NCBI RefSeq assembly: GCF_002335745.1
Contig: NZ_NIST01000001.1
Location: 278,156 to 342,155 of the forward strand
Source: Evansella halocellulosilytica
GTDB lineage: Bacteria > Bacillota > Bacilli > Bacillales > Salisediminibacteriaceae
Direction: 5' to 3'
DNA: 64,000 bases
The position numbers and the translations under genes are program-made. Position 1 is the first letter of the stretch. Every line of letters starts with the position of its first letter. Positions 17,626 through 25,492 of this stretch are shown piece by piece. The notes beneath the pieces are model-generated. The model was not told the origin of the DNA and searched no databases. It saw only the letters and a list, made by a program, of their open reading frames with translations.

Positions 17626-17818
17626 TTTTATGACCTCCTATAATATGCAGGTTCTATTTTCCTCATTTAAGTTTACTTTAATCGAGGTCTACTTTACAAG
17701 AATAATCATAAAATCATTGTTAACGTGAAAAAATACGATCACCCTCTTCATTAAAAGTCGCGAACAAATTGAAAAAAACATGGACAGAACAAACGTCAAA
17801 CTGTCAATAGAATAAGGG

Positions 17819-17849
17819 AAATTGTGCGGTACCAGGTCGCGCACAATTT
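17819..17849. repeat. CCAGG-centred palindrome (family B, degenerate)
   Basis: The arm AAATTGTGCG at 17819-17828 is the reverse complement of 17840-17849. The centre GTACCAGGTCG resembles the ACC(T/A)GGT core of the copies at 22491, 23527 and 52927. Confidence 0.55.
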
Positions 17850-17862
17850 TGTGAACTCTATT

Positions 17863-17904
17863 AAAAAACCCGATGGTTGCAAAAAGTTTGCATCCATCGG
17901 GTTT
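17863..17904 (-). terminator. Terminator of the EpuA-family gene
   Basis: An almost perfect hairpin: AAACCCGATGG at 17866-17876 pairs with 17894-17904, and TGCAAA with TTTGCA inside. On the minus strand it runs into six T. Confidence 0.85.
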
Positions 17905-17981
17905 ATAAAGATAAATATTTTCCATGTCTGTCTATCGGTCGTTGTCTAGACTCTAGAAGACTCGATGTTTATCCTAGTTGA

Positions 17982-18626
17982 TTATCGTGTTCGTTCCCGG
18001 TCTGTATCTTCAAAAATAATATCGTATATATGATACCAAGGATCACGATCTAACACATCGCGTGGTTCTCCGTCACCGATCACACCGTAACCAAACATAG
18101 CGCCACCGATAAGACTAGCAACTAATAAGATTAGGATAATAATGACTCGAAGCCAAATAGGAATTAAACGAATTCGCCCGCGCTTCGGCTTCACTGCTTT
18201 CTCTTTTTGTTCTGCTTTTTCCTGTTTAAGCTCTTTTCTTGTCATTCCTCTGTTTTGTTCTCCATCATCTTCTGCCATTTCTGAACGACGATCTTCTTCC
18301 TCTGTAACAAGCAAATTGTCTGGAGGAATCGGGTTGATTGCTTCAATTTCATCTTGTGATTGTTTGACGTCTGCAGAAGAAATGACGGCAACTTCATCAT
18401 TTACTTCTCTATCATTCTCTTTAGATGATTTTTTTTCACCTAATGAAAAAACAGCAGTTTCTTCACTTACAGAATCAGCTGAATTTTTATAATCTGCATC
18501 ATCTACGTTATCTTGAAACGAATCAACTTCTGATTGTTTATGTTTTAACTCATCGTTATTTTCAGTTTTCTCGTTTTCAATTGGAGAAGAATGATCTTCT
18601 CTTTGAAATTCATTCTCTTTATTCAT
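17982..18626 (-). CDS. epuA: EpuA-family membrane protein with long acidic N-terminus
   Basis: A 214-residue protein. Residues 1-145 are hydrophilic, rich in Glu, Asp, Ser and Asn, and look disordered. A basic patch (KPKRGRIRLIPIWLR) leads into one membrane helix at about 157-180, and the C-terminus is GYGVIGDGEPRDVL...DIIFEDTDRE. The last 65 residues match the EpuA family (PF11772), small proteins often mis-annotated as 'RNA polymerase subunit beta' and found next to flhO-flhP in bacilli. The helix probably puts the short C-terminus outside. The SD is GAGGGG, 6 bases from the ATG. Function unknown. Confidence 0.75.
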   Translation of the reverse strand: MNKENEFQREDHSSPIENEKTENNDELKHKQSEVDSFQDNVDDADYKNSADSVSEETAVFSLGEKKSSKENDREVNDEVAVISSADVKQSQDEIEAINPIPPDNLLVTEEEDRRSEMAEDDGEQNRGMTRKELKQEKAEQKEKAVKPKRGRIRLIPIWLRVIIILILLVASLIGGAMFGYGVIGDGEPRDVLDRDPWYHIYDIIFEDTDRERTR

Positions 18627-18669
18627 GACAAACCCCTCGTCACCTTCGGCTTTCTAGCCTATTGTATCC

Positions 18670-19500
18670 TTAACGAATACTATTGACAAGCCCCATCATT
18701 TCATCTGCAATGGAAACTGCTCTTGAATTAAATTGGTAGTTCCTCTGAGTTAACAACATTTCAGAAATTTCATGGCCCATATCGACATTTGACATCTCTA
18801 AACTGCCTTGTCTAAATACTTGGGTACCAGCTGCTTCTACTAGCACATCATCCATTTCTAAATCGAGTTCATCTAAGTTTGGAAATGTATACGCGTTATC
18901 TCCTATTGAATTTAGAAGCTGAGGTTTTGTAATATTTACTAGCTGCAACTGACCAACAATCTCTGTCTCACCGCCATCTAAAACAACCTCTATCGTACCA
19001 TCTTCTCTAATTTGAATGTCGTTATATGTTCCCGGAAGAATGATCGGGTCTCCGTCAGCAGATAACAAAAATTCACCATCTTGATCTACGAGAAAATTTT
19101 GACCTGCATTATCAGGGTTCGGCGACAAATAAAAAGCCCCATCACGTGTAAAACGTCGTTCTCCATCCTCAGTTGGAGATATTTCAAAGAAGTAACCCGG
19201 TTCGGTTAAGGCAACATCTAATGAACGACCTGTTTCATTCAATGAGCCTTGCTCAAAACGCATCGCTGTTTGTGCGACTGCACCTCCTGAACCAACACGC
19301 AATCCATTCGGTGTGAGACGTCCGACTTCCTGCCCTGCAACAGGCTGATTATTCACTTGTTGAAACAGCAGATCAGAAAAGCTTACATCTCTACGTTTAT
19401 ATCCCGTTGTATTTGAATTGGCCAAGTTATGACTTGTAGAATCTAACTTTTTTTGCAGCTGTCCCATTGTTACAGCAGCGGAAATCATCGATTGATTCAA
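18670..19500 (-). CDS. flhP: Flagellar hook-basal body protein FlhP
   Basis: A 276-residue FlgF/FlgG-type rod protein, exported by the flagellar type III apparatus. The N-terminal LDSTSHNLANSNTTGYKRRDV block and the C-terminal EMLLTQRNYQFNSRAVS block are the two conserved coiled-coil ends of axial proteins. The start is TTG at 19500, with AGGTG seven bases upstream and an N-terminus (MNQSMISAA) like that of the family. It lies 51 bp after flhO, as in B. subtilis. Confidence 0.9.
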   Translation of the reverse strand: MNQSMISAAVTMGQLQKKLDSTSHNLANSNTTGYKRRDVSFSDLLFQQVNNQPVAGQEVGRLTPNGLRVGSGGAVAQTAMRFEQGSLNETGRSLDVALTEPGYFFEISPTEDGERRFTRDGAFYLSPNPDNAGQNFLVDQDGEFLLSADGDPIILPGTYNDIQIREDGTIEVVLDGGETEIVGQLQLVNITKPQLLNSIGDNAYTFPNLDELDLEMDDVLVEAAGTQVFRQGSLEMSNVDMGHEISEMLLTQRNYQFNSRAVSIADEMMGLVNSIR

Positions 19501-19550
19501 ACACCTACACCTACTTTCAAAATCATGTATTAATTATTTCAAAACGATCA

Positions 19551-20375
19551 TTATCCTAGTCTGCCTACGTCATTCACTGCTCTCTCTAAGCTACGGTCAT
19601 AGGCTTGCATCACACGCTGGTTCGCTTCGAATGAGCGCATTGCACTCATCATTTCTGTCATTGTTTGTGAAGCGTCAACGTTCGAACGTTCAATAAAACC
19701 TTGTTGAATTTGATAAGTGACGTCATCATTACCGATTGCTGTTACGACCTCATTTTCTCCTTCATACCGCAGTAATCCATCGCCTTCTTTAACTAGTTGG
19801 GCAGGATCTTGGACGAGTGCCACATTTAATTGTCCAAGCAGATCGTCATCAGCAGAAAAAATTTCTCCTTCTGCGTTTACTCGGATTTGTTCATTATCTA
19901 CATTTATTCGCTCGCCATCTGCATCAAGAGCATAATGACCTTGTGAAGTCGTTAAAAATCCCGCTCCATCAATAGTAAAGTTCCCGTTACGTGTATAACG
20001 GACGTCGCCATCATCACTTTCTACTGTATAAAACAACATCGCATTCTGCCCTGATTCTTCATCTTCAGGTACCACACCTTGAAGAAGAGCCATGTCAGTT
20101 AAATTGCCCGTTTCTTGTATATCTCCTTGGAGAAAATTCGGTGTTCCCTCTTGCATATAAACACCTGTAGCTAAATCACCGATACGATTTGTGCCGTATT
20201 GCTGTAAATGGTCAGTGCCAATTGCACTTAAAAGCATATTCGGGAATGTACGTAAAGAGCCTTGGTCTGCTTTATAACCAGGTGTTTCAGCATTCGTTAA
20301 ATTGTTCGTCAGCATTTCCTGACGGCGCTGCTGGGCGATCATTCCAGCCCCTGCAGAATATAAACCACGAAGCAT
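19551..20375 (-). CDS. flhO: Flagellar hook-basal body protein FlhO
   Basis: A rod protein of about 274 residues, paralogous to FlhP. It begins MLRGLYSAGAGMIAQQRRQE with LTNNLTNAETPGYKAD, and ends with SQTMTEMMSAMRSFEANQRV, the conserved flagellar axial ends. ATG at 20375 is chosen, with GAGGTG upstream; the longer frame would start at a GTG inside that SD. It is the first gene of the flhO-flhP pair downstream of mbl. The window contains no other flagellar genes. Confidence 0.9.
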   Translation of the reverse strand: MLRGLYSAGAGMIAQQRRQEMLTNNLTNAETPGYKADQGSLRTFPNMLLSAIGTDHLQQYGTNRIGDLATGVYMQEGTPNFLQGDIQETGNLTDMALLQGVVPEDEESGQNAMLFYTVESDDGDVRYTRNGNFTIDGAGFLTTSQGHYALDADGERINVDNEQIRVNAEGEIFSADDDLLGQLNVALVQDPAQLVKEGDGLLRYEGENEVVTAIGNDDVTYQIQQGFIERSNVDASQTMTEMMSAMRSFEANQRVMQAYDRSLERAVNDVGRLG

Positions 20376-20544
20376 AGTCTTCACCTCAATATCGACCGTA
20401 ATAGTCCTATTTATCTATTTATTATATCGGTTTCTTACAATCAAAATTTAATTCTCTTGTCATTAAAGTCTGTCGTCCTATGAATTTACATGATTTATGT
20501 AAAAACTGCCTAAAATCTATGTAAGCTTGTCCAACTAAGAAAAT

Positions 20545-21549
20545 TTAAGCTTTTATTTTTTGACGTTGAACGCGATCGAGGTTTTCAAGAAGAATCCCTG
20601 TTCCTTCAACGACACAATTCATCGGTTCTTCGGCGATAAATACAGGAACCTTCAACTCTTCAGATAATAGTTGGTCGATTCCATGCAAATATGCGCCGCC
20701 CCCTGTTAAGATGACGCCACGATCAATAATATCAGCTGACAGTTCTGGCGGTGTTTGCTCCAGTACATTTTTAGCGGCATGGACGATATGATAGATTGAT
20801 TCTTCCAATGCTTCTCTAATCTCTTCAGAAGTGACGTTAATCGTGCGCGGCAGCCCTGTTACCATATCTCTTCCGCGTATATCCATATCTGCATCACGGG
20901 CACCCGGAAATACCGTCCCAACATTTTTCTTAATTTCTTCAGCCGTCCTGTCTCCAATTAAAAGCTTGTACTTTTTCTTAATATAGTTGAGGATCTCACT
21001 ATCAAAGCGATCACCTGCAACTTTGATGGAGGAGGCGGTGACGATGTCTCCCATCGAGAGTACTGCTACGTCCGTCGTTCCACCGCCAATGTCTACCACC
21101 ATATTTCCACTTGGTTGATAAATATCCATTCCTGCACCGACTGCAGCAACTTTTGGCTCTTCTTCCAGGTATACGTTTTTACCCCCACTTTTCTCTGCTG
21201 CTTCGCGAATCGCTTTTTGTTCCACTGAAGTAATGTTTGTTGGACAGCAAATTAAAATGCGCGGTTTCACAAACCATCCTTTCACTTTCACTTTATTAAG
21301 GAAGTGCTTCAGCATTGATTCTGTCGTATCAAAGTCTGCGATCACTCCGTCCTTCAATGGACGAACTGCAACAATGTTCCCTGGTGTCCGTCCAACCATT
21401 CGGAAAGCTTCAGTCCCTACAGCTAACACACGTTTGGTCGTTGTATCAATGGCCACGACGGATGGCTCATTAAGTACAATTCCCTTCCCTCGTACATGAA
21501 TGAGTACGTTTGCCGTTCCTAAATCAATACCTATATCCCTACCAAGCAT
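20545..21549 (-). CDS. mbl: MreB-like cell-shape protein Mbl
   Basis: A 334-residue bacterial actin that forms membrane-associated filaments directing lateral wall synthesis. The actin-type phosphate 1 motif (IGIDLGTANVLIH), the phosphate 2 motif (VVDIGGGTTDVAV) and the adenosine loop (GVILTGGGAYLHG) are intact. The N-terminus MLGRDIGID and the position after spoIIID identify Mbl rather than MreB. The SD is GGGAGG. A SigA-type promoter is proposed at 21624-21651. Confidence 0.93.
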   Translation of the reverse strand: MLGRDIGIDLGTANVLIHVRGKGIVLNEPSVVAIDTTTKRVLAVGTEAFRMVGRTPGNIVAVRPLKDGVIADFDTTESMLKHFLNKVKVKGWFVKPRILICCPTNITSVEQKAIREAAEKSGGKNVYLEEEPKVAAVGAGMDIYQPSGNMVVDIGGGTTDVAVLSMGDIVTASSIKVAGDRFDSEILNYIKKKYKLLIGDRTAEEIKKNVGTVFPGARDADMDIRGRDMVTGLPRTINVTSEEIREALEESIYHIVHAAKNVLEQTPPELSADIIDRGVILTGGGAYLHGIDQLLSEELKVPVFIAEEPMNCVVEGTGILLENLDRVQRQKIKA

Positions 21550-21623
21550 TTTCTTATTTCCTCCCTGACCTGATATGCCTATATGGCTTTAGTTTTATCC
21601 GATTCTAAGTAGAATTTGTATCT

Positions 21624-21651
21624 ATTGTATCATTTTATCATAATTTGTCAG
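21624..21651 (-). promoter_or_regulatory. Possible SigA promoter of mbl
   Basis: On the minus strand, CTGACA (21651-21646) is followed by a 16-base spacer and TACAAT (21629-21624), about 75 bp before the mbl start. Confidence 0.4.
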
Positions 21652-21677
21652 AAAAAAGTGGTAGGAATTGTTGAAAT

Positions 21678-21962
21678 TTACACTTTTGTTTTCATCGGCT
21701 TTTCACTTGGCAGTTCCGGTTTACGATATTTCACTTTTGTTGCTTCTCCCCCGCGAAGATGTCGAATCGATTTGTGGTACTCTAAAATCTCTTTCACTTC
21801 GTTGGCCAGCTCTGCATTAATTTCCGGCAGCCGTTCTGTTAAGTCTTTGTGAACTGTACTCTTTGAAACGCCAAACTCTTTTGCAATTGTACGGACTGTT
21901 TTCCTCGTCTCTACGATGTACCTACCTATCTTGATTGTTCTCTCCTTGATGTAATCGTGCAC
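21678..21962 (-). CDS. spoIIID: Sporulation transcription factor SpoIIID
   Basis: A 94-residue DNA-binding protein that adjusts the SigE regulon in the mother cell. The central helix-turn-helix reads IAKEFGVSKSTVHKDL (about 26-41) and is followed by a basic C-terminus. The start is GTG at 21962 with GGGAGG 8 bases upstream, which gives the usual length and the usual HDYIKERTIKIG beginning. The reading frame stays open 43 codons further upstream, but nothing supports its use. It lies upstream of mbl as in other bacilli. Confidence 0.95.
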   Translation of the reverse strand: MHDYIKERTIKIGRYIVETRKTVRTIAKEFGVSKSTVHKDLTERLPEINAELANEVKEILEYHKSIRHLRGGEATKVKYRKPELPSEKPMKTKV

Positions 21963-22168
21963 ACCTCTCGCCTCCCTAGTGTTTCTGGAGTTCAAAAAGA
22001 CGAAGAAAGACAGCACACCTATACGATGACTTTTCTTGATGTAATGAGCTGCGTTCCTCGTTGAATTCAGGTTTGCCTTGACCCTCCTCAATCTCCTTGA
22101 ACGACCTTTCTTTGTGGTAAGGTTTGTTAAATTTTATTAGACGGTCTCTTGAGATATGCCTAAAATCA

Positions 22169-22197
22169 AATATCTGTGTAAAAAAGACGAAATATTC
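22169..22197 (-). promoter_or_regulatory. Candidate SigE promoter of spoIIID
   Basis: On the minus strand, GAATATT (22197-22191) is followed by 14 bases and CAGATATT (22176-22169). The SigE consensus has an ATATT-ending -35 and CATA-type -10, so the match is partial. spoIIID is a known SigE target in B. subtilis. The leader would be about 200 nt. Confidence 0.35.
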
Positions 22198-22375
22198 ATG
22201 AAATAATATGTATTTTTAAATGGATTTAACCTTGAATGGAGTGGATTGAACTCGGTTAAATAATGGATGTATATGTGAAAAAGAAAGTTTTTAATCTTTT
22301 TTCAAAAATTTCTTTTCGAGGAACTAATCACTGTTAGAGTTTAAAGTGACAAACTGGGACGTTTAATGGATGGAT

Positions 22376-22392
22376 GGGTGGGTGGGTGGGGG
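22376..22392 (+). other. G-quadruplex motif
   Basis: Four runs of at least three G separated by single T (GGGTGGGTGGGTGGGGG), preceded by GGATGGAT. Single-T-loop G3 motifs of this form are known to fold into very stable parallel quadruplexes. It is on the plus strand, between spoIIQ and spoIIID. Confidence 0.8.
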
Positions 22393-22490
22393 CATGTTCA
22401 CCAGTTCACTTAGAAGCGGAACATTTTAGTTAAGCAGAACGTTTCTGAACATATCAGCCAGATATGTCAAGTCCTTTTCGTTTAAAACAC

Positions 22491-22523
22491 AAAATTGTCA
22501 GGGACCTGGTCCCTGACAATTTT
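22491..22523. repeat. CCTGG-centred palindrome (family B), likely spoIIQ terminator
   Basis: A perfect 16+1+16 palindrome (AAAATTGTCAGGGACC arm) centred on T at 22507, 54 bp after the spoIIQ stop. On the minus strand it ends in TTTT then GTGTTTT, so it could terminate spoIIQ. Confidence 0.8.
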
Positions 22524-22576
22524 TGTTTTTGGGCGGGAGTGTTCATTAGAATTTTTAACTACTTTTTGGTTTTGCT

Positions 22577-23437
22577 TTATGATTCTTCTTGTTCTACGTC
22601 AGGATTTTGCTCATCTTCCGTATCAGATTCTGGTGCATCTTCTTCATCTTCTCCTGCATCAGGTTCTGGAACATCTTCGGCGCCAGGTTCATCTGCCGCT
22701 TGATTTGGTTCAATTTCCGGTAACGACGTCATCGGCTGTTCCATGTAATCAAGTGGATTTACTGGTACACCTTGTTTTCGAATTTCAAAGTGTACATGAA
22801 TTCCGGCATCACTGTTGTAAAGGTTTCTGCCAGCTTTTGCAACGACATCACCTTGCTTTACAGTCTGACCTACTTCTACTTGTACATCTTCTAAACTTTG
22901 ATAGATTGAAACAATGTCTTCATCATGTTCGACGTGTACAACTTGTCCAAAAAGGGCATCTTCTTCCGCTTTAATGACAGTACCACTCATTGCGGCAATA
23001 ACATCAAAGCTTTCTCCCTCTTCTGTAGATAGATCAATGCCTCGGTTTTGGTAGTAATAGTTGTTGTATCGAATAAGGGCATTTTGTTGATCTTCAACAG
23101 AAGATTCATAATCATAGAATGTTCCGACTACAGACACTTCATTTTCATCTAACACAGGCATTTGGAATACTTCATTGTTTGCAGTAACTGGGACCGCATC
23201 TTCTTCATCTGTTAATGCTTGATCCTCATCCCCAGGTTGATCTATATCAAACTCTGAGTCTCTTTGATCCTCTGCTAAATCATCGCTAGTTCCAGTTAGC
23301 CACAAGAATGTTGTTAAAAAGATTGCTGCTAGTGTTAGATAAAGTGCAGGCACCGCCCAACGCTTTTTCATTAGACGCTTGATTTTCGCCTGTAATGGCT
23401 CCCTTTTGGAAGCTTGTTTTTCTTCGTTATTGTTCAT
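22577..23437 (-). CDS. spoIIQ: Forespore engulfment/channel protein SpoIIQ
   Basis: A 286-residue single-pass protein. A cytosolic basic N-terminus (1-31) is followed by a membrane helix at about 32-50 and an extracytosolic LytM/M23 domain. The HxH motif is present (IHVHFEIR), but the position of the first zinc His is occupied by Asn/Arg in NRGIDLS, so the enzyme should be inactive, as described for Bacillus SpoIIQ. It forms the forespore half of the SpoIIQ-SpoIIIAH zipper and channel. The tail of about 45 residues is acidic. It lies directly downstream of spoIID. Confidence 0.93.
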   Translation of the reverse strand: MNNNEEKQASKREPLQAKIKRLMKKRWAVPALYLTLAAIFLTTFLWLTGTSDDLAEDQRDSEFDIDQPGDEDQALTDEEDAVPVTANNEVFQMPVLDENEVSVVGTFYDYESSVEDQQNALIRYNNYYYQNRGIDLSTEEGESFDVIAAMSGTVIKAEEDALFGQVVHVEHDEDIVSIYQSLEDVQVEVGQTVKQGDVVAKAGRNLYNSDAGIHVHFEIRKQGVPVNPLDYMEQPMTSLPEIEPNQAADEPGAEDVPEPDAGEDEEDAPESDTEDEQNPDVEQEES

Positions 23438-23457
23438 TTGATCACCACCTCAGCAAC

Positions 23458-23487
23458 CATTGTGATCAAATTAAGCAAACTTTATAC
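23458..23487 (-). promoter_or_regulatory. Candidate SigF promoter of spoIIQ
   Basis: On the minus strand, GTATA (23487-23483) is followed by 15 bases and GATCACAATG (23467-23458), close to the SigF consensus GYWTA-N15-GGNRANAMT except for the second G. B. subtilis spoIIQ is SigF-dependent. The -10 overlaps one arm of an 8-bp inverted repeat TTGATCAC (23438-23445 and 23462-23469). Confidence 0.45.
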
Positions 23488-23526
23488 ATTTTTTAGAAAA
23501 TTTTTTCTTTTTGACACTTTTACACA

Positions 23527-23557
23527 AAATTGTCGGGGACCTGGTACCCGACAATTT
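23527..23557. repeat. CCTGG-centred palindrome (family B), likely spoIID terminator
   Basis: A 15+1+15 palindrome with one mismatch (AAATTGTCGGGGACC arm) centred on T at 23542, only 8 bp beyond the spoIID stop. On the minus strand TTT and GTGTAAAAG follow. Confidence 0.75.
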
Positions 23558-23565
23558 GCTGGAAT

Positions 23566-24660
23566 CTATTGATTTCCTAAGGCTTGTTGTTCACTGCTTG
23601 ATTCTTGCTCTTCAGTTTCATCCTCTTCTTCTTCGGACGATCTATTTTGGTGCGCGATAATGAGTCCGAGTACATCTTCTGCTTCTTCTATCTCAACATT
23701 TTGGTAGTAATGTAAAATAATCTCTTCATAGTCATAGCCTTCTTTTGCCATCTGATCGGCTCCATATTGGCTCATTCCTACTCCGTGGCCCCAGCCTTTC
23801 GTTTCAATACTAATCATATTTCCTTGGCGTTCCCATTGGAAATCACTAGAATCAAGGTCTAGCAAATCTCTCACTTCTCTACCAGTAAATTCAACTCCGC
23901 CGATTTCTGCTTTTGCAACACGTCCGCCTGTTGTACGGCTCAAAATTTCCCCAGGTGGACCACTGTCTATCGTGACTTCCAATTTTTGTTCGAATTCTTG
24001 CACGGACATCACAGTCTCTCCTTCATAGCGAGGTGAATCAACATCCCAAGGACTTTCTACACTTCTTAAGTATGGAAACTCATTTGACCAATATTCTTCC
24101 GAGTTTTCCGTGTAACCATTGCTCGTTGAAAAATAGGCCGCTGTAATCGGTTCTCCGTTATACGTAATGATTTTCCCGCTCGTTTCATATACTGCCTGCT
24201 TTACACGAGCCATTTTCCATTCATATTCAGATCCCCATTCTTCATTTAACTCTTCTTCATTTTTAAACACTTGGTGCATGACCGTATCTGTTACATTCGC
24301 TCCATCAGGCAAGTTTATATCGCTTCCAGTCGTTAATAGTTGCATAATGTACGTCCTAGCTGTCAGTGCTTGTGCTTTTAATGCATCCATCTCATAAGTA
24401 GCTGGCATTTCTGAAGCGACGACGCCAGCTATGTAATCTTCAAACGGAACTTCCTCGATAATTTCTTCTTCAGAGCGAAAAACTGCAATATGCTCTACTT
24501 CTTCGGGTTCACCCGTTATGAGCGGAGGCTGCTCATCTGTTTGCTCTGTCTCATAAGTTGTCAGTCCTGGTTCATCATTGGAAAAGCCAACAACTAAAAT
24601 AGTTGGAACAACGAGTAAAAATATCATTAATAGTAACGCAAAAAAAACAAAGTGCTTCAT
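23566..24660 (-). CDS. spoIID: Stage II sporulation protein D, lytic transglycosylase
   Basis: A 364-residue membrane-anchored SpoIID/LytB-domain enzyme that degrades septal peptidoglycan during engulfment together with SpoIIM and SpoIIP. The N-terminal anchor is at about 4-25. The domain shows the EDYIAGVVASEMP block with the catalytic-type Glu, the ALKAQALTARTYI helix and the C-terminal GWGHGVGMSQYGADQMA motif. The last 40 residues are Glu-rich. It is followed by spoIIQ and preceded by murAA across an 830-bp gap. Confidence 0.93.
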   Translation of the reverse strand: MKHFVFFALLLMIFLLVVPTILVVGFSNDEPGLTTYETEQTDEQPPLITGEPEEVEHIAVFRSEEEIIEEVPFEDYIAGVVASEMPATYEMDALKAQALTARTYIMQLLTTGSDINLPDGANVTDTVMHQVFKNEEELNEEWGSEYEWKMARVKQAVYETSGKIITYNGEPITAAYFSTSNGYTENSEEYWSNEFPYLRSVESPWDVDSPRYEGETVMSVQEFEQKLEVTIDSGPPGEILSRTTGGRVAKAEIGGVEFTGREVRDLLDLDSSDFQWERQGNMISIETKGWGHGVGMSQYGADQMAKEGYDYEEIILHYYQNVEIEEAEDVLGLIIAHQNRSSEEEEDETEEQESSSEQQALGNQ

Positions 24661-24965
24661 CTGCTAGTTCTCCTCTCTTCACGGTGCTCATTTAATATTT
24701 CTCATCACATATCTATGAACATCTATTACTAGTTAGAACAAAAAGAGAGGATAATATACTAGATTCTTATATATTTAATAGATAGAACCGATCAGCACCT
24801 TAAGAACGTGCCAAGACTATAAGCATCAATAGAAACTTACACATATCAATCCATTCAATTCAATTAAATGAATTCACATAATTTATATGTTCAAACTAAG
24901 TAGAGTAAAATATAACTCCTTACGAGAACTTAAAATCGAAAAACACTAAAAACACTAAAAATGTA

Positions 24966-25000
24966 AATAATCCCCATGTGCCTGGCACGTGGGGATTATT
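24966..25000. repeat. CCTGG-centred palindrome (single-core copy 4)
   Basis: A 17+1+17 palindrome with one mismatch, core GTGCCTGGCAC at 24978-24988, arms AATAATCCCCATGTGCC. Confidence 0.8.
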
Positions 25001-25025
25001 GGTAAATTGGTAAATTGGTAAATTG
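25001..25025. repeat. 9-bp direct repeats
   Basis: GGTAAATT is repeated three times with a 9-bp period directly after the palindrome, ending in GG. Confidence 0.7.
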
Positions 25026-25414
25026 GAGATCATCAAAAAGTGTGGATCTGACCTCCGCTATTTTATTGCACATTGCGCTATGGTATCGCATAGAAATAAA
25101 TACCACTAAAAAACATAAATATCATACATAAAACCTTTCACGAATGGTTAGATTAAAAAAGATGGCAAACGGGGTCAGATGCTAAATGCTAAGTTCAGAG
25201 AAGATGATTACAATCGATGACAGAACAACGACTCCTTACGATTAAAAAGAGCTCCACCACACATACATAATACGTTTGAAGAACACCATACATAACGTAT
25301 AAAGAGCTTCACTTAATTACATATGAAAGAAAGGGATAAACGATTCACACATAACGACAGCCGCCTTATCAACGGATCACATACTGCCCATGAATGTATT
25401 TTCGAAAACAGCAT

Positions 25415-25460
25415 AAAACCCCTTGAGCATCGGCAACTACCTCGATGCTCAAGGGGTTTT
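25415..25460 (-). terminator. Terminator of murAA
   Basis: A perfect 18-bp stem (25415-25432 with 25443-25460, AAAACCCCTTGAGCATCG arm) and 10-base loop. The minus strand ends in TTTT. It lies 33 bp after the murAA stop. Confidence 0.85.
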
Positions 25461-25492
25461 CACTAATAAATTATAATACCAGCCGCACTTTA

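Larger units (their letters stand above)
17626..17981. other. Intergenic region with degenerate palindrome and terminator
   Basis: No gene is supported. It carries the degenerate family-B palindrome at 17819-17849 and the terminator of the EpuA-family gene at 17866-17904. Confidence 0.5.
21963..22576. other. spoIIID-spoIIQ intergenic region
   Basis: This 614-bp stretch holds the spoIIID leader, a candidate SigE promoter (22169-22197), a G-quadruplex motif (22376-22392) and a palindrome (22491-22523). No other gene is supported. Confidence 0.6.
24661..25492. other. murAA-spoIID intergenic region
   Basis: About 830 bp with no supported gene. It contains a palindrome (24966-25000) immediately followed by three 9-bp direct repeats (25001-25025), sequence resembling degenerate inverted GTCAGATC motifs (25040 and 25170), and the murAA terminator (25415-25460). 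Confidence 0.55.

Noticed and set aside
17689-17925. Minus-strand ORF of 78 codons between fabZ and the EpuA-family gene
   Set aside because: It runs through the EpuA terminator and a palindrome, has no SD and resembles nothing.
21963-22091. 43-codon N-terminal extension of SpoIIID
   Set aside because: The frame is open, but the GTG at 21962 has an ideal SD and gives the standard 94-residue protein; the upstream TTG abuts its SD-like sequence.
25030-25200. REP-like or IS200-associated sequence (inverted GTCAGATC-type motifs)
   Set aside because: Only two weak matches about 130 bp apart and no transposase; not enough to call an element.
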